A stretch of 64,000 bases of DNA from JBKECF01 sp047974375 (GTDB taxonomy: Bacteria > Bacillota > Clostridia > Lachnospirales > CAMZNU01). Below, piece after piece: positions 1 to 8,452 of the stretch. Position 1 is the first letter of the stretch. Every line of letters starts with the position of its first letter. Position numbers and translations under genes: made by a program. Below the pieces are notes generated by a model that saw only the letters and a program-made list of their open reading frames with translations, had not been told where the DNA came from and did no database searches. The stretch spans positions 54,031-118,030 of the forward strand of contig JBKECF010000015.1 of assembly GCA_047974375.1 (NCBI GenBank), given 5' to 3'.

Positions 1-260
1 TGTGGGATTTTATTTTTATAATTTTCTAAAAAAGTCGGATCAACATTTTCAAATTCATAGGTAAAAACATCGCTTCTATTAAAAAAACTATCTATTTTTA
101 GTTGGTCTGTAAAACTATAGTTGAAAAATTCATTTGCCATGGGTTTAGAACACGCACTTATGTTTGAGTCATATACATTAAATGTATGCCCCATTTTATA
201 ACCTTCAACCATTATCATTTTAGCTAATTGCCCGCCACCAAAAATTCCTATACTTTTCAT
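1..260 (-). CDS. purK: N5-carboxyaminoimidazole ribonucleotide synthase, partial (PurK)
   Basis: The first 86 codons lie in the window and the rest runs off the left edge. The protein starts MKSIGIFGGGQLAKMI, the glycine-rich ATP-grasp N-terminus typical of PurK, and continues with a segment ending FTYEFENVD, also typical of this family. PurK uses ATP and bicarbonate to convert AIR to N5-CAIR in purine synthesis, and PurE then rearranges the product. The start at 260 lies two bases past the purE stop, so the two genes are co-transcribed and probably translationally coupled. The identification rests on motif recognition of a partial protein, but the purE neighbour makes it firm. Confidence 0.93.
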   Translation of the reverse strand, partial: MKSIGIFGGGQLAKMIMVEGYKMGHTFNVYDSNISACSKPMANEFFNYSFTDQLKIDSFFNRSDVFTYEFENVDPTFLENYKNKIP

Positions 261-262
261 TA

Positions 263-739
263 TTAATCTCCTAAATTTGTATTTAGCACGTCTTCAGCTA
301 TTTTTTTTGTGTAATCATCTAGTTTTTTGAAAATTTCATCATCTTCTATTGCCAGTATGCGGGTAGCAAAAAGTCCAGCGTTTTTCGCACCTGACTTACC
401 TATTGACATTGTACCTACTGGAACGCCGCCTGGCATCTGTACAATGGATAATAGTGAGTCAACTCCGTTTAAAACGCTGGACTTAATTGGTACACCTATT
501 ACAGGTATATTTGTAAGGGACGCAATCATTCCTGGTAAATGTGCAGCTCCGCCTGCTCCTGCAATAATTACTTTCGTATTATTTTCTTTTGCACACTTAG
601 CAAACTCATACATATAGTGTGGAGTTCTGTGTGCACTTACTATTTTAATTTCATTTTTGATATTAAAGTGGTCTAAAATTTCTTTTGCATATAACATTGT
701 TTCTTTATCGCTTATGGAACCCATTACTATGCTTACCAT
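263..739 (-). CDS. purE: N5-carboxyaminoimidazole ribonucleotide mutase PurE
   Basis: A 158-residue protein of normal length for class I PurE. It begins MVSIVMGSISDKETM, matching the family's GSxSD phosphate-binding motif. It carries the SAHRTPHYMYEFA active-site stretch with the catalytic histidine, and the GAGGAAHLPGM segment. It converts N5-CAIR to CAIR in the cytoplasm. It is the first gene of a purE-purK unit preceded by a purine riboswitch and leader terminator (778-930), so expression should fall when guanine or hypoxanthine is plentiful. A GGAG-type ribosome site lies just upstream of the ATG. Confidence 0.97.
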   Translation of the reverse strand: MVSIVMGSISDKETMLYAKEILDHFNIKNEIKIVSAHRTPHYMYEFAKCAKENNTKVIIAGAGGAAHLPGMIASLTNIPVIGVPIKSSVLNGVDSLLSIVQMPGGVPVGTMSIGKSGAKNAGLFATRILAIEDDEIFKKLDDYTKKIAEDVLNTNLGD

Positions 740-777
740 GATTTCTCCTCTTTGTTTAATAATATGAGATTTACGAA

Positions 778-814
778 TAAAAAAAGCACAATCACCTGAA
801 AAGGAAAACTGTGC
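778..814 (-). terminator. Riboswitch leader terminator before purE
   Basis: On the minus strand a stem (GCACAG...TGTGC, extended by wobble pairs and a CC/GG pair, loop TTTTCA) at 786-814 runs straight into a run of seven T. It lies between the purine aptamer and purE, where the expression platform of an OFF riboswitch is expected. Ligand binding would favour this stem and stop transcription. No anti-terminator pairing was computed. Confidence 0.75.
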
Positions 815-859
815 ATACTAAAAAAACATGAAATACATGTAAAATTTAGATTATTTTGC

Positions 860-930
860 ACTTTATAGTCTAACAATTTACGGCTGTTAGGTAGAAACTT
901 GTTTTCCTTATTAAAACGGTTATATAAAGT
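860..930 (-). ncRNA. Purine riboswitch aptamer, guanine/hypoxanthine class
   Basis: On the minus strand the segment contains the conserved core in the right order: TATAA at the start, GTTTCTACC in the middle, CCGTAAA, then GACTAT near the 3' end. The P1 arms ACTTTATA (930-923) and TATAAAGT (867-860) pair perfectly. P2 (CCGTTTT/GGAAAAC-like) and P3 (CTAACAG/TTGTTAG-like) are visible. The key discriminating base in GA(C)TAT is C, which in known purine riboswitches selects guanine rather than adenine. It sits upstream of purE-purK, as in other Firmicute pur operons. Confidence 0.93.
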
Positions 931-938
931 ATGCTTGA

Positions 939-967
939 AGTATAAACTAAAATAAAATTTTACTCAA
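939..967 (-). promoter_or_regulatory. Sigma-A type promoter of the riboswitch-purEK unit
   Basis: On the minus strand TTGAGT (967-962) is followed after 17 bases by TATACT (944-939). Transcription would start a few bases before the aptamer. The match to the housekeeping consensus is good and the position fits. Confidence 0.65.
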
Positions 968-1009
968 GTATATTTTATAGTTTTTAAAAAAATTATAAGT
1001 TTAAATCCC

Positions 1010-1037
1010 TTGACAAACCTACATAATTTGATATAAG
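1010..1037 (+). promoter_or_regulatory. Sigma-A type promoter of guaB
   Basis: TTGACA at 1010-1015 and TATAAG at 1032-1037 are separated by 16 bases, 53 bases ahead of the guaB start codon. It points away from the purE promoter. No riboswitch core is visible on this strand, so guaB appears to escape the purine switch. Confidence 0.6.
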
Positions 1038-1089
1038 ATTTCCATTAATATTTATTAATACACCTATTTAAATAATAAAGGAGAAGAAA

Positions 1090-2583
1090 ATGGCAAAAAT
1101 TTATTCAGATATTTCGAGAACACTAGATGAGTTTTTACTTATTCCAGGGTTAACAAAAAAAGAACATAATCCTACAAATATTTCTTTAAAAACACCTGTA
1201 GTGCGTTTTAAGAAAAATTCTATGCCCGACATATCTATAAACATCCCTTTAGTTTCAGCTGCTATGCAATCAGTTTCCGGAGAAAAAATGGCTATAGAGT
1301 TAGCTAAATCTGGCGGTTTATCTTTTATTTTTTGTTCACAAAGTATTGAATCTCAAAGTCACATGGTTAAAAAAGTTAAAGAAAATAGAGCGGGTTTTGT
1401 TTCTAGCTCAACAAATTTAAAACCATCAGCCACTATACAAGACGCAATTACTCTTACTAATGAAACTGGGCACTCCACTATTGCTGTAACAGATGATGGA
1501 ACATCTCGTGGAAAATTACTAGGTTTATTAACAGATAAAGACTATAGAGTTTCAAAAGTTGATACAAATTCTAAAGTAACAGAATTCATGACACCTTTTG
1601 AAGATTTAGCAGTTGGACGAGGGAATATAGATTTAGCACAAGCAAATGATTTATTATGGGAAAATAAAGTGAATTGTATACCAATAATAGATTCGGAACA
1701 ACATTTAACGCACCTAGTGTTTAGAAAGGACTATCACTTTGCACAAGATAGTAAAGACGCCGTAGTTGATAAAAATAAAAGTTTTTTAGTCGGCGCTGCT
1801 GTTAATACACGAGACTATGAAAAAAGAATACCAGCATTAGTAGAAGCTGGGGCGGATGTTTTATGTATAGACTCTTCTGATGGATATTCAGAATGGCAAA
1901 AATCTGTAATCAGTTTTGTACGTGAAAACTACGGAGATAAAGTTAAAATTGGTGCAGGTAATGTAGTAAGTAAAGAAGGGTTTATGTATCTTGCTGAGGC
2001 TGGAGCTGATTTTATAAAAGTAGGAATTGGCGGGGGTTCTATTTGCATTACAAGAGAAACTAAAGGTATTGGTAGAGGTCAGGCGTCTGCACTAATAGAT
2101 GTATGTTCAGCAAGAGATGAATTTTTAAGTTCGACAGGAATTTATATTCCAGTATGCTCAGATGGTGGAATTGTAAATGACTATCACATAACTTTATCTT
2201 TAGCATTAGGTGCTGATTTTGTCATGATGGGTAGATATTTTGCACGTTTTGAAGAAAGCCCTACAAGGCTTAGAAAAGTTGGAAATAATTTCGTAAAAGA
2301 ATATTGGGGCGAAGGTTCAAATAGAGCGAGAAACTGGGAAAGGTACGATGTTGGCGGAAAAAGTAACTTATATTTTGAAGAAGGTGTTGATTCATATATT
2401 TCATATGCAGGTAAGTTAAAAGAAAATATAGATAGAACAATATATAAAATAAAATCAACATTTTGTAACTGTGGAGCTTCATCTATAGCAGAGCTACAAA
2501 AGGATGCCGTATTAACTCTTGTTTCTGAATTAAGTATTAGAGAGGGCAAGGCACATGATGTAGAATTAAAGGATATTGAGTAG
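1090..2583 (+). CDS. guaB: IMP dehydrogenase
   Basis: A 497-residue IMP dehydrogenase, catalysing NAD-dependent oxidation of IMP to XMP, the committed step to GMP. The catalytic loop reads GGGSICITRE with the nucleophilic cysteine near residue 319. A pair of CBS domains sits at about residues 105-220 (GHSTIAVTDDG...GLLTDKDYRVS). The C-terminal flap region reads GEGSNRARNW instead of the common short flap. This matches a long divergent IMPDH subtype that I recognise from Lachnospiraceae. The start follows a GGAG ribosome site (AAAGGAGAAGAAA). It has its own promoter and is divergent from the riboswitch-controlled purEK. Confidence 0.95.
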   Translation: MAKIYSDISRTLDEFLLIPGLTKKEHNPTNISLKTPVVRFKKNSMPDISINIPLVSAAMQSVSGEKMAIELAKSGGLSFIFCSQSIESQSHMVKKVKENRAGFVSSSTNLKPSATIQDAITLTNETGHSTIAVTDDGTSRGKLLGLLTDKDYRVSKVDTNSKVTEFMTPFEDLAVGRGNIDLAQANDLLWENKVNCIPIIDSEQHLTHLVFRKDYHFAQDSKDAVVDKNKSFLVGAAVNTRDYEKRIPALVEAGADVLCIDSSDGYSEWQKSVISFVRENYGDKVKIGAGNVVSKEGFMYLAEAGADFIKVGIGGGSICITRETKGIGRGQASALIDVCSARDEFLSSTGIYIPVCSDGGIVNDYHITLSLALGADFVMMGRYFARFEESPTRLRKVGNNFVKEYWGEGSNRARNWERYDVGGKSNLYFEEGVDSYISYAGKLKENIDRTIYKIKSTFCNCGASSIAELQKDAVLTLVSELSIREGKAHDVELKDIE

Positions 2584-2754
2584 TGTAGGAATGAGTACGT
2601 TGGAAAATTGCTGAACTAAAACAACCATATTTATTTATCAGGTATACTTGCAAAGTAATTGAAATTACGCAAAGAGTGAGTATAATCAAGTATTGCAAAG
2701 AGGTTGTCTGGCAATAAAAAATATCACCAAATAATAAGACGATATTTGAAAAAA

Positions 2755-2961
2755 ATATATAATAATGTAAAAAGAGCAACATCCAGCGCTATAATTTACA
2801 ACATAGTAGAAATATCCAAAGCAAACAACTAAATTATAGAAAACCACTTGACTTATTTATTCTATACTATAGTTTTAATAGATATTAATGACCAACCTTC
2901 TTTTAGTAATCTTATGTCTTGGTCTGAGCTATTACCTGAAGATCCCAAAATAAAAAGTTGA
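2755..2961 (+). pseudogene. IS66-family transposase (TnpC) C-terminal remnant
   Basis: In one frame the DNA reads NNVKRATSSAIIYNIVEISK, then KANN, a stop, then about 40 residues with HLTYLFYT and LMSWSELLPEDPK before a final stop. This is the C-terminal tail of IS66 transposases, which usually reads like SAxIYSIVETAKANNLxPxxYLTYL...LLPWSExLP. The stop after KANN and the missing upstream four-fifths of the gene show that it is dead. No terminal repeats were found. Confidence 0.75.
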
Positions 2962-2972
2962 TACTAAAAATA

Positions 2973-3012
2973 GTCCTAATCCATAAATTCCTTCTTGAAT
3001 TATGGTTAGGAC
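2973..3012. terminator. Stem-loop between IS66 remnant and rnf operon
   Basis: GTCCTAATCCATAA and TTATGGTTAGGAC pair with one bulged base around a 12-base loop, followed on the plus strand by CATTTTATTAAATTTTTA. It could stop plus-strand transcription from guaB or the IS66 remnant. The T-run is interrupted, so function is uncertain. Confidence 0.5.
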
Positions 3013-3055
3013 CATTTTATTAAATTTTTATGTATTTTTATAGGTACCTAATTTT

Positions 3056-3143
3056 TGACACTACCTTGTCTTCAGCTATACGCTTGGCAATATTGACTTA
3101 TCTTCGGGACTTTAACCCGTTAGAATATACCCGTCGGGCACAC
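3056..3143 (-). ncRNA. Truncated group IIC intron, 5' end only
   Basis: Read on the minus strand from 3143, the sequence begins GTGTGCCCGACGGGT, then CTAACGGGTTAAAGTCCCGAA, and later GCTGAAGACAAGGTAGTGTC. Class C group II introns start GTGTGCCCGG(CAT)GGG...AGGGTGAGAGTCCCGAA...AGGGTGTC, so order and spacing agree. The first base lies three bases past the T-run of the rnf terminator, the preferred insertion site of this intron class. No reverse-transcriptase ORF, domain V or 3' end follows, so it is a fragment. Confidence 0.7.
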
Positions 3144-3145
3144 AT

Positions 3146-3186
3146 TAAAAAAGGCACTGCGATTTAGATTTAGCAAATGCCCTTTT
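3146..3186 (-). terminator. Rho-independent terminator of the rnf operon
   Basis: On the minus strand AAAAGGGCATTTGC pairs imperfectly with GCAGTGCC and is followed by TTTTTT. It starts a few bases after the rnfB stop. Its sequence resembles the terminator at 29614-29664 and the hairpin at 28698-28714 (GGCATTT...AAATGCC), suggesting a small terminator-like repeat family. Confidence 0.8.
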
Positions 3187-3193
3187 ATAATAC

Positions 3194-3985
3194 TTATTTA
3201 TCAATAATAATTGCCTTTGTAGGGCATTTCACCTCGCACGCCCCACACTCAGTACATTTTTCATAATTTATTTTAGCTAAATTATTTTCGAAATAAATGG
3301 CATCGTATTCACATGCCTTCACACACAACTTACAGCCAATACAGCCTCTTTGGCAAGCACTGCGTACAAATTTGCCTGCATCTGTAGACTTACAATTAAC
3401 TTTAATAGTTTTATTATAAGGAACTATATCAATTAAATCTTTTGGACACGCTTCCACACACTTACCGCAAGATGTACACTTTTCCTTATTTATAACTGCA
3501 ATTCCGTCTAAAATTTCTATTGCGCCAAATGCACATTCCTTTTCACAACTACCACGACCTAAACAACCGTAGCTACACGCTTTAGAACCATTTCCAGCAA
3601 TAATGTTACTTGCATTACAATCATACATTCCATAATAAATATATTTTTTAGCAGAAACACCATTGTTTCCACCACAACGGACAAATGCAACCGTCTTCTC
3701 ACTAGTTTCTACATCTGAACCCATTATATCTTTTAGAATTTCAACACAAGCTTCATCACTCACTGGGCATCCATTTACTGGAGCTTCTCCCTTAGCAACC
3801 TGCTTTGCGAACATATCACAACCTGGGTATCCACACCCACCACAGTTTGCCCCTGGAAGTGCTTCACGTATCTTAGTAACTTTTTCATCTTCTACTACTT
3901 TTAATTTTTCACCAGCTATAGCAAGTATTACTCCAAAAACCAAACCAATACCACCAATAGCTAATATTGCGAAAATAATTTCCAC
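3194..3985 (-). CDS. rnfB: Rnf complex electron carrier subunit RnfB
   Basis: A 263-residue iron-sulfur subunit that passes electrons from reduced ferredoxin into the Rnf complex. An N-terminal membrane anchor (residues 2-26) is followed by the four-cysteine cluster ANCGGCGYPGCD...GCPV. Several ferredoxin motifs come after: CTSCGKCVEACPKDL, CIGCKLCVKACEYDA and CTECGACEVKCPTKA. This multi-cluster clostridial form is longer than the proteobacterial RnfB. It is the last gene of rnfCDGEAB, 19 bases after rnfA, and is followed by a terminator. Confidence 0.97.
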   Translation of the reverse strand: MEIIFAILAIGGIGLVFGVILAIAGEKLKVVEDEKVTKIREALPGANCGGCGYPGCDMFAKQVAKGEAPVNGCPVSDEACVEILKDIMGSDVETSEKTVAFVRCGGNNGVSAKKYIYYGMYDCNASNIIAGNGSKACSYGCLGRGSCEKECAFGAIEILDGIAVINKEKCTSCGKCVEACPKDLIDIVPYNKTIKVNCKSTDAGKFVRSACQRGCIGCKLCVKACEYDAIYFENNLAKINYEKCTECGACEVKCPTKAIIIDK

Positions 3986-4004
3986 AACTAACCTCCTATT
4001 CTAT

Positions 4005-4580
4005 CTATGTTATTAAGCCTTGAAAACCTAGGAAACCTATAGCCATAAGACCTGCTGTTATTAACGCTATTGGCGTACCTTTAAAGCATTCCGGTATATC
4101 ATTTCTTTCTAGTCTTTCACGTATACCAGCAAATAGAACTATTGTTATTGTGAAACCAACAGAACCACCAACACCATTTATAATTGACTGTAACAAATTG
4201 TAGCCTTTATCCATATTCAACACGGCTGTACCAAGGACCGCACAGTTAGTTGTTATAAGCGGTAGGAATATTCCAAGTGCGGAATATAAAACTGGACTAC
4301 TCTTTTTTATAAACATTTCTACTAATTGCACTAAAGAGGCTATTATAAGTATAAACGCTATATTATATAAATATTCTATTTTTAATGGTACTAACACATA
4401 TGCATAAGCCATATAAGCTGCAGCTGACGCTAAAGTCATTACGAATATAACTGCTACACCCATACCAATAGCTGTTTCGGTCTTGTTTGACACTCCTAGA
4501 AAAGGACAAATTCCTAAAAATTGCGATAAAACTAAATTGTTTACTAGGGCAGCGCCTATAAATAATAAAAATAATTCCAT
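4005..4580 (-). CDS. rnfA: Rnf complex membrane subunit RnfA
   Basis: A 191-residue integral membrane protein with about six helices. The conserved NNLVLSQFLGICPFLGVS segment contains the membrane-embedded cysteine that shares an iron-sulfur centre with RnfE. It forms part of the ion-translocating core that couples ferredoxin:NAD oxidoreduction to Na+ or H+ export. Its ATG overlaps the rnfE stop (TAATG), indicating translational coupling. It is homologous to rnfE but clearly a separate subunit. Confidence 0.97.
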   Translation of the reverse strand: MELFLLFIGAALVNNLVLSQFLGICPFLGVSNKTETAIGMGVAVIFVMTLASAAAYMAYAYVLVPLKIEYLYNIAFILIIASLVQLVEMFIKKSSPVLYSALGIFLPLITTNCAVLGTAVLNMDKGYNLLQSIINGVGGSVGFTITIVLFAGIRERLERNDIPECFKGTPIALITAGLMAIGFLGFQGLIT

Positions 4581-5182
4581 TACCTAGCCTCCTTTTTTAA
4601 TTGCCCATGTTTAATAAGAGCTAAAATAAATCCTAAACTTAAGAAAGCTCCAGGCGGAAGTACAAAGGCTATTGTACGTGGAACAAAATCGGGTAATATA
4701 CTTAATCCTAGCACTGTACCGCTACCTAAAAGCTCACGTACACTTCCTAAAATTAATAACCCTAATGTAAAACCAAGTCCCATACCTAAACCATCTAGTG
4801 TAGCTAATAATGGATTGTGCTTCGATGCAAATGCTTCAGCTCTTGCTAAAATTAAACAGTTTACAACTATTAAAGGTATAAATAAACCTAGAGATTCATT
4901 TAATTCGTAAAAATACGCCTTTAAAATGAATTGTATAATTGTAACAAATGAAGCTATAATAACAATAAATGCTGGTATACGTACTTTATCTGGTATCAAA
5001 TTTTTAAGCAAACTTATAAATAAGTTTGACATAACAAGTACAGTAGTTGTTGCAAGTCCCATACCCAAAGCATTTTCTGCTGAGGTTGTAACGGCAAGAG
5101 TTGGGCACATACCTATTATCTGTACAAGAATAGGATTTTCCTTCCAAATACCGTTAGTAAGAGTTTCTGTAAATTTATTCAT
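4580..5182 (-). CDS. rnfE: Rnf complex membrane subunit RnfE
   Basis: A 200-residue polytopic membrane protein with the RnfE/NqrD signature NGIWKENPILVQIIGMCPTLAVTT near residues 10-33, including the conserved cysteine in GMCPTLA. Five or six hydrophobic helices follow. With RnfA it forms the intramembrane iron-sulfur site of the ion pump. It lies between rnfG and rnfA with a one-base overlap to rnfA. The start has an AAGG ribosome site 5-10 bases upstream. Confidence 0.97.
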   Translation of the reverse strand: MNKFTETLTNGIWKENPILVQIIGMCPTLAVTTSAENALGMGLATTTVLVMSNLFISLLKNLIPDKVRIPAFIVIIASFVTIIQFILKAYFYELNESLGLFIPLIVVNCLILARAEAFASKHNPLLATLDGLGMGLGFTLGLLILGSVRELLGSGTVLGLSILPDFVPRTIAFVLPPGAFLSLGFILALIKHGQLKKEAR

Positions 5183-5196
5183 AGAATTCCTTTCCT

Positions 5197-5745
5197 TTAA
5201 AATTCATACTCCAATACAAATTCAATTGCATTGTTTACGCCTTGCGTAACAGCATTACTTGTAATTGTAGCTCCTGTTATTGCATCTATTTCTTCTGCTG
5301 TCTGGCTTCCTGTCTTCACAACGCTGAATAAACCTTTGCTACCTGCATACTGGGTTTCAAATTCTGGTTCAGTTGAATTAGCTCCTAGACCTGGAGTTTC
5401 GGAGTGTGACAATATATCTATTCCTGTTACAATAAAATCTAAATCAAAACCAACTAAAATATCTATAGTACCACTATACCCACTAACAAGTGTTTCAGCT
5501 ATATACCCAATAACATTACCACTATCATCAAAAGCCGTAGTTATTATGGGTATATTTTCATCACCCGTTTCTACTGACTTAAAATCTACCGCACCTATTA
5601 AAACAGATTGCATTGCCTTTGATGTTGCTAAATTTTTTTGTTCTTCTGCTGCATCTTTCGTTAAGTTATAAGCTAACGCCAATATAAAGCCTGCAACGGC
5701 AGTAATGATAAAAAGCGTAATTATCGGTTTTCCATATTTTTCCAT
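5197..5745 (-). CDS. rnfG: Rnf complex FMN-binding subunit RnfG
   Basis: A 182-residue subunit with one N-terminal membrane helix (IITLFIITAVAGFILALAY) and an external FMN-binding domain. The flavinylation motif is DAITGATITS near the C-terminus, and its threonine would carry covalent FMN. The GLGANSTEPEFETQYAGSKG region is also typical. I chose the ATG at 5745, which overlaps the rnfD stop (TAATG) and follows GGAGG by nine bases, over a TTG two codons upstream. Covalent attachment needs an ApbE-type transferase, not seen in this window. Confidence 0.96.
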   Translation of the reverse strand: MEKYGKPIITLFIITAVAGFILALAYNLTKDAAEEQKNLATSKAMQSVLIGAVDFKSVETGDENIPIITTAFDDSGNVIGYIAETLVSGYSGTIDILVGFDLDFIVTGIDILSHSETPGLGANSTEPEFETQYAGSKGLFSVVKTGSQTAEEIDAITGATITSNAVTQGVNNAIEFVLEYEF

Positions 5746-6701
5746 TAGCAAGCACCTCCAACTCCGAAAACTTTAGGTCTTGTGTATCGTTCAATTATAG
5801 GCACACACAAATTCATTAATAATATTGAAAAAGATACTCCCTCAGGATATCCTCCAAAATGACGTATTATAACTGTTAATAAGCCACAACCCAACCCCAT
5901 AATAATTTTACCTTTAGGTGTAACTGGAGAGCTTGAGTAGTCAGTCGCCATAAAGAATGCTCCTAACAATACTCCACCCACAAGCAACTCATACAAAGGA
6001 TACGTTACTGCTATGCTATTCATTGAAAAAAGTTCACTTAATATAAATACCGTTCCTAAAAAACTTAATGGTACATGCCATGTTATAACTTTACGTATTA
6101 ATAAATATATACCACCTAACAATAACAATATTGCTGATGTTTCACCTATACAACCGGACGTTGTACCAATTAAAGCTTGAATATAATTAATAGCTTCTGG
6201 TGCTGTTTCTTGTAATTGAGCCAAAGGTGTTGGAGCCGAGACCGTATCGACTGGTGCCCATCTTGTCATTTCTATTGGATAAGAAATAAGCAAAAATGCT
6301 CTTGCTCCTAGAGCAGGATTTATAAAATTCTGACCTAAACCTCCAAATAGTAGCTTACAGACCAATATAGCAAATACCCCTCCTACAATTGGTATCCACC
6401 AACTTACATAAGCTGATAAATTAAAAGCTAGTAATAAACCTGTAATTATACAACTTAAGTCACTAACTGTATTTTTCTTTTTAACTATTTTACAAAATAA
6501 ATACTCTGTAGCTACGCATGTAACGATACTTAATGTAATTATAAATAAAGCTCTTATACCAAAAAAAACAACACTTGCAATAGCCGCTGGTGTTAATGCA
6601 ATTAATACATCTCGCATTACAGTTTCAATGGTTGAATTATCCCTAATATGGGGTGTAGCTGAAACAACAAATAATTTTTCGTTAGAATTATTCACATTCA
6701 T
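5745..6701 (-). CDS. rnfD: Rnf complex membrane flavoprotein RnfD
   Basis: A 318-residue polytopic membrane protein of the NqrB/RnfD family. It starts with the SATPHIRDNSTIETVMRDV element near residue 14 and contains GGLGQNFINPALGARAFL. The motif DTVSAPTPLA corresponds to the family's D-x-V-S-x-x-T-P-L site, where FMN is linked to threonine. The C-terminal half holds MATDYSSSPVTPKG, another conserved patch. It lies between rnfC (ten bases upstream) and rnfG (overlapping), as in other Clostridia. Confidence 0.97.
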   Translation of the reverse strand: MNVNNSNEKLFVVSATPHIRDNSTIETVMRDVLIALTPAAIASVVFFGIRALFIITLSIVTCVATEYLFCKIVKKKNTVSDLSCIITGLLLAFNLSAYVSWWIPIVGGVFAILVCKLLFGGLGQNFINPALGARAFLLISYPIEMTRWAPVDTVSAPTPLAQLQETAPEAINYIQALIGTTSGCIGETSAILLLLGGIYLLIRKVITWHVPLSFLGTVFILSELFSMNSIAVTYPLYELLVGGVLLGAFFMATDYSSSPVTPKGKIIMGLGCGLLTVIIRHFGGYPEGVSFSILLMNLCVPIIERYTRPKVFGVGGAC

Positions 6702-6710
6702 ACCTCTCTT

Positions 6711-8033
6711 TTATTTTTTTCTTTTTGCTAAACATTTTCTTCTTGCAAACCTTATAGACTGGGCTAAATGTCTTTTCGAAGGACATATATACGAACATGA
6801 ACCACATTCTATACAATCTAGTCCATTATACTTAACGAAGCTATCCATGTCCGTTTGCTCCACATAATAATTTAAATCAAATGGTAATAACCCCGCTGGA
6901 CAATGATCTACGCATTTACCACATCTCATGCAATTTCTTTCGTCAGGTATTGTTACACTTTTTTCTGACATAAATATATAAGCTGACGATGTTTTTATCA
7001 GCGGTATTTCTGTTGTGTAACTTGCCAGTCCCATCATAGGGCCACCGGCTATAAACTGATATACCTCTCCCCTATAACCACCTATATCTTCTACTACTTC
7101 TTTAAGTGATGTACCTAGCCTTATTTTAAAATTACCAGGCCTGTTTATTGCATCGCCAGTAAGAGTTACAACCTTTCGCATAAGTGGTCGGCCTCGTTTA
7201 AAGGCACGATGTATTGCGATTATAGTGTCTACATTATTTACAATTACACCAATATCTGCCGGTAACCCGCCAGACGGAACAACTCGACCTGTACAGGCAT
7301 AAATTAACTGTTTTTCAGCACCTTGAGGATATTTAGGCTTTAATGCTTTTACTTCTATGTCGTGCCTATCCCCTATTACTTCATTTAATTTTTCTATAGC
7401 ATCCAATTTATTCGTTTCTATACCTATAATAGTTTTAGCTTTTGGATGTAGTCTTTTTACAATATCAATACCCTCGATTATCTTTTCTGTTTCCTCTAGA
7501 AGAACCCTATAGTCAGTTGTTAAATATGGTTCACACTCAGCGGCATTTACGATGAAATAGTCAATAATTCTACCCTTTGGTGGATTTAATTTTACATGAG
7601 TGGGAAATCCCGCACCTCCTAAGCCAACTATTCCTGCATCTCTAATCTCATTTAGTATTTCTCCTTGAGTCATTATGTTTGGATTTTTAGGTTTGTTCAA
7701 GCTCTCTAACTCTGTATATTCCCCATCATTTTCTATAACTACAGAAGTTATCCTATTACCATTTGGTGCAACACGTGGTTCAATTTTTTTAACTACACCA
7801 GATACTGTTGTATGAATAGGAGAAGAAACATATGCCTCAGAATCAGCTATTTTTTGGCCTAAAAGTACTTCTTCCCCTTCCTTTACAATGGGTTTACATG
7901 GAGCTCCAATATGTTGAAGCATAGGATATACTAATTCACTGCCCTTCCTTGGCAGAATAGTTTCAATTCGCATATCCTTTGTGTGTTTACTATCATCGGG
8001 ATGTATACCCCTTTTGAAAGTAAAAGTTTTCAT
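6711..8033 (-). CDS. rnfC: Rnf complex NADH-linked subunit RnfC
   Basis: A 440-residue first subunit of the operon, which exchanges electrons with NAD on the cytoplasmic side. It shows the GGIHPDDSKH-type N-terminus, the GLGGAGFPTHVKL nucleotide/FMN-binding loop near residue 135, and NAAECEPYLTTDYRVL. Two [4Fe-4S] motifs lie near the C-terminus: CMRCGKCVDHCP and CIECGSCSYICP. It heads rnfCDGEAB, the classical clostridial gene order. An AGAGGTGATATAATG ribosome site supports the start. Confidence 0.97.
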   Translation of the reverse strand: MKTFTFKRGIHPDDSKHTKDMRIETILPRKGSELVYPMLQHIGAPCKPIVKEGEEVLLGQKIADSEAYVSSPIHTTVSGVVKKIEPRVAPNGNRITSVVIENDGEYTELESLNKPKNPNIMTQGEILNEIRDAGIVGLGGAGFPTHVKLNPPKGRIIDYFIVNAAECEPYLTTDYRVLLEETEKIIEGIDIVKRLHPKAKTIIGIETNKLDAIEKLNEVIGDRHDIEVKALKPKYPQGAEKQLIYACTGRVVPSGGLPADIGVIVNNVDTIIAIHRAFKRGRPLMRKVVTLTGDAINRPGNFKIRLGTSLKEVVEDIGGYRGEVYQFIAGGPMMGLASYTTEIPLIKTSSAYIFMSEKSVTIPDERNCMRCGKCVDHCPAGLLPFDLNYYVEQTDMDSFVKYNGLDCIECGSCSYICPSKRHLAQSIRFARRKCLAKRKK

Positions 8034-8452
8034 TATATCACCTCTATCAAAAAATTATTTAAAAATTTCATATAATTCTAAAATTTTTAAATATACAAAA
8101 TAAAACACCTACATCTTTACATAAAAATCATGTCTAATCAAATGCCATTTCACTACTTAAAAAGTGCTGTCATAATCTACACGATTTACGAAAGTTAATA
8201 TAATTTTAATATATATTTACAGCTTATACAACTATAATAAATTCTATATAACAAAAAAACTGTTATATTTTGAATTCTTTTCAATTAATTTCATCCATAG
8301 CTTTGTCTTTTTTTTATATTATTTTTTGCGTAATATGTGTTCAAGTAAATTCTAAACATTAATTTTTTAGTTTTTTTTATTTTTTTATTCCAATCTATAT
8401 TTTATATGTTAAATTATATATATAATTTTGAATTTAATTATTGGAGGTAGAA
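8034..8452. other. AT-rich intergenic region between rnfC and sdaAB
   Basis: About 420 bases with no plausible gene. It must contain the divergent promoters of the rnf operon and of sdaAB, but I could not place a convincing -35/-10 pair for either. T-rich and A-rich runs dominate. No riboswitch core was recognised. Confidence 0.6.

Noticed and set aside
327..617. 96-codon open frame on the plus strand
   Set aside because: It lies wholly antisense within purE and has no ribosome site or recognisable motif.
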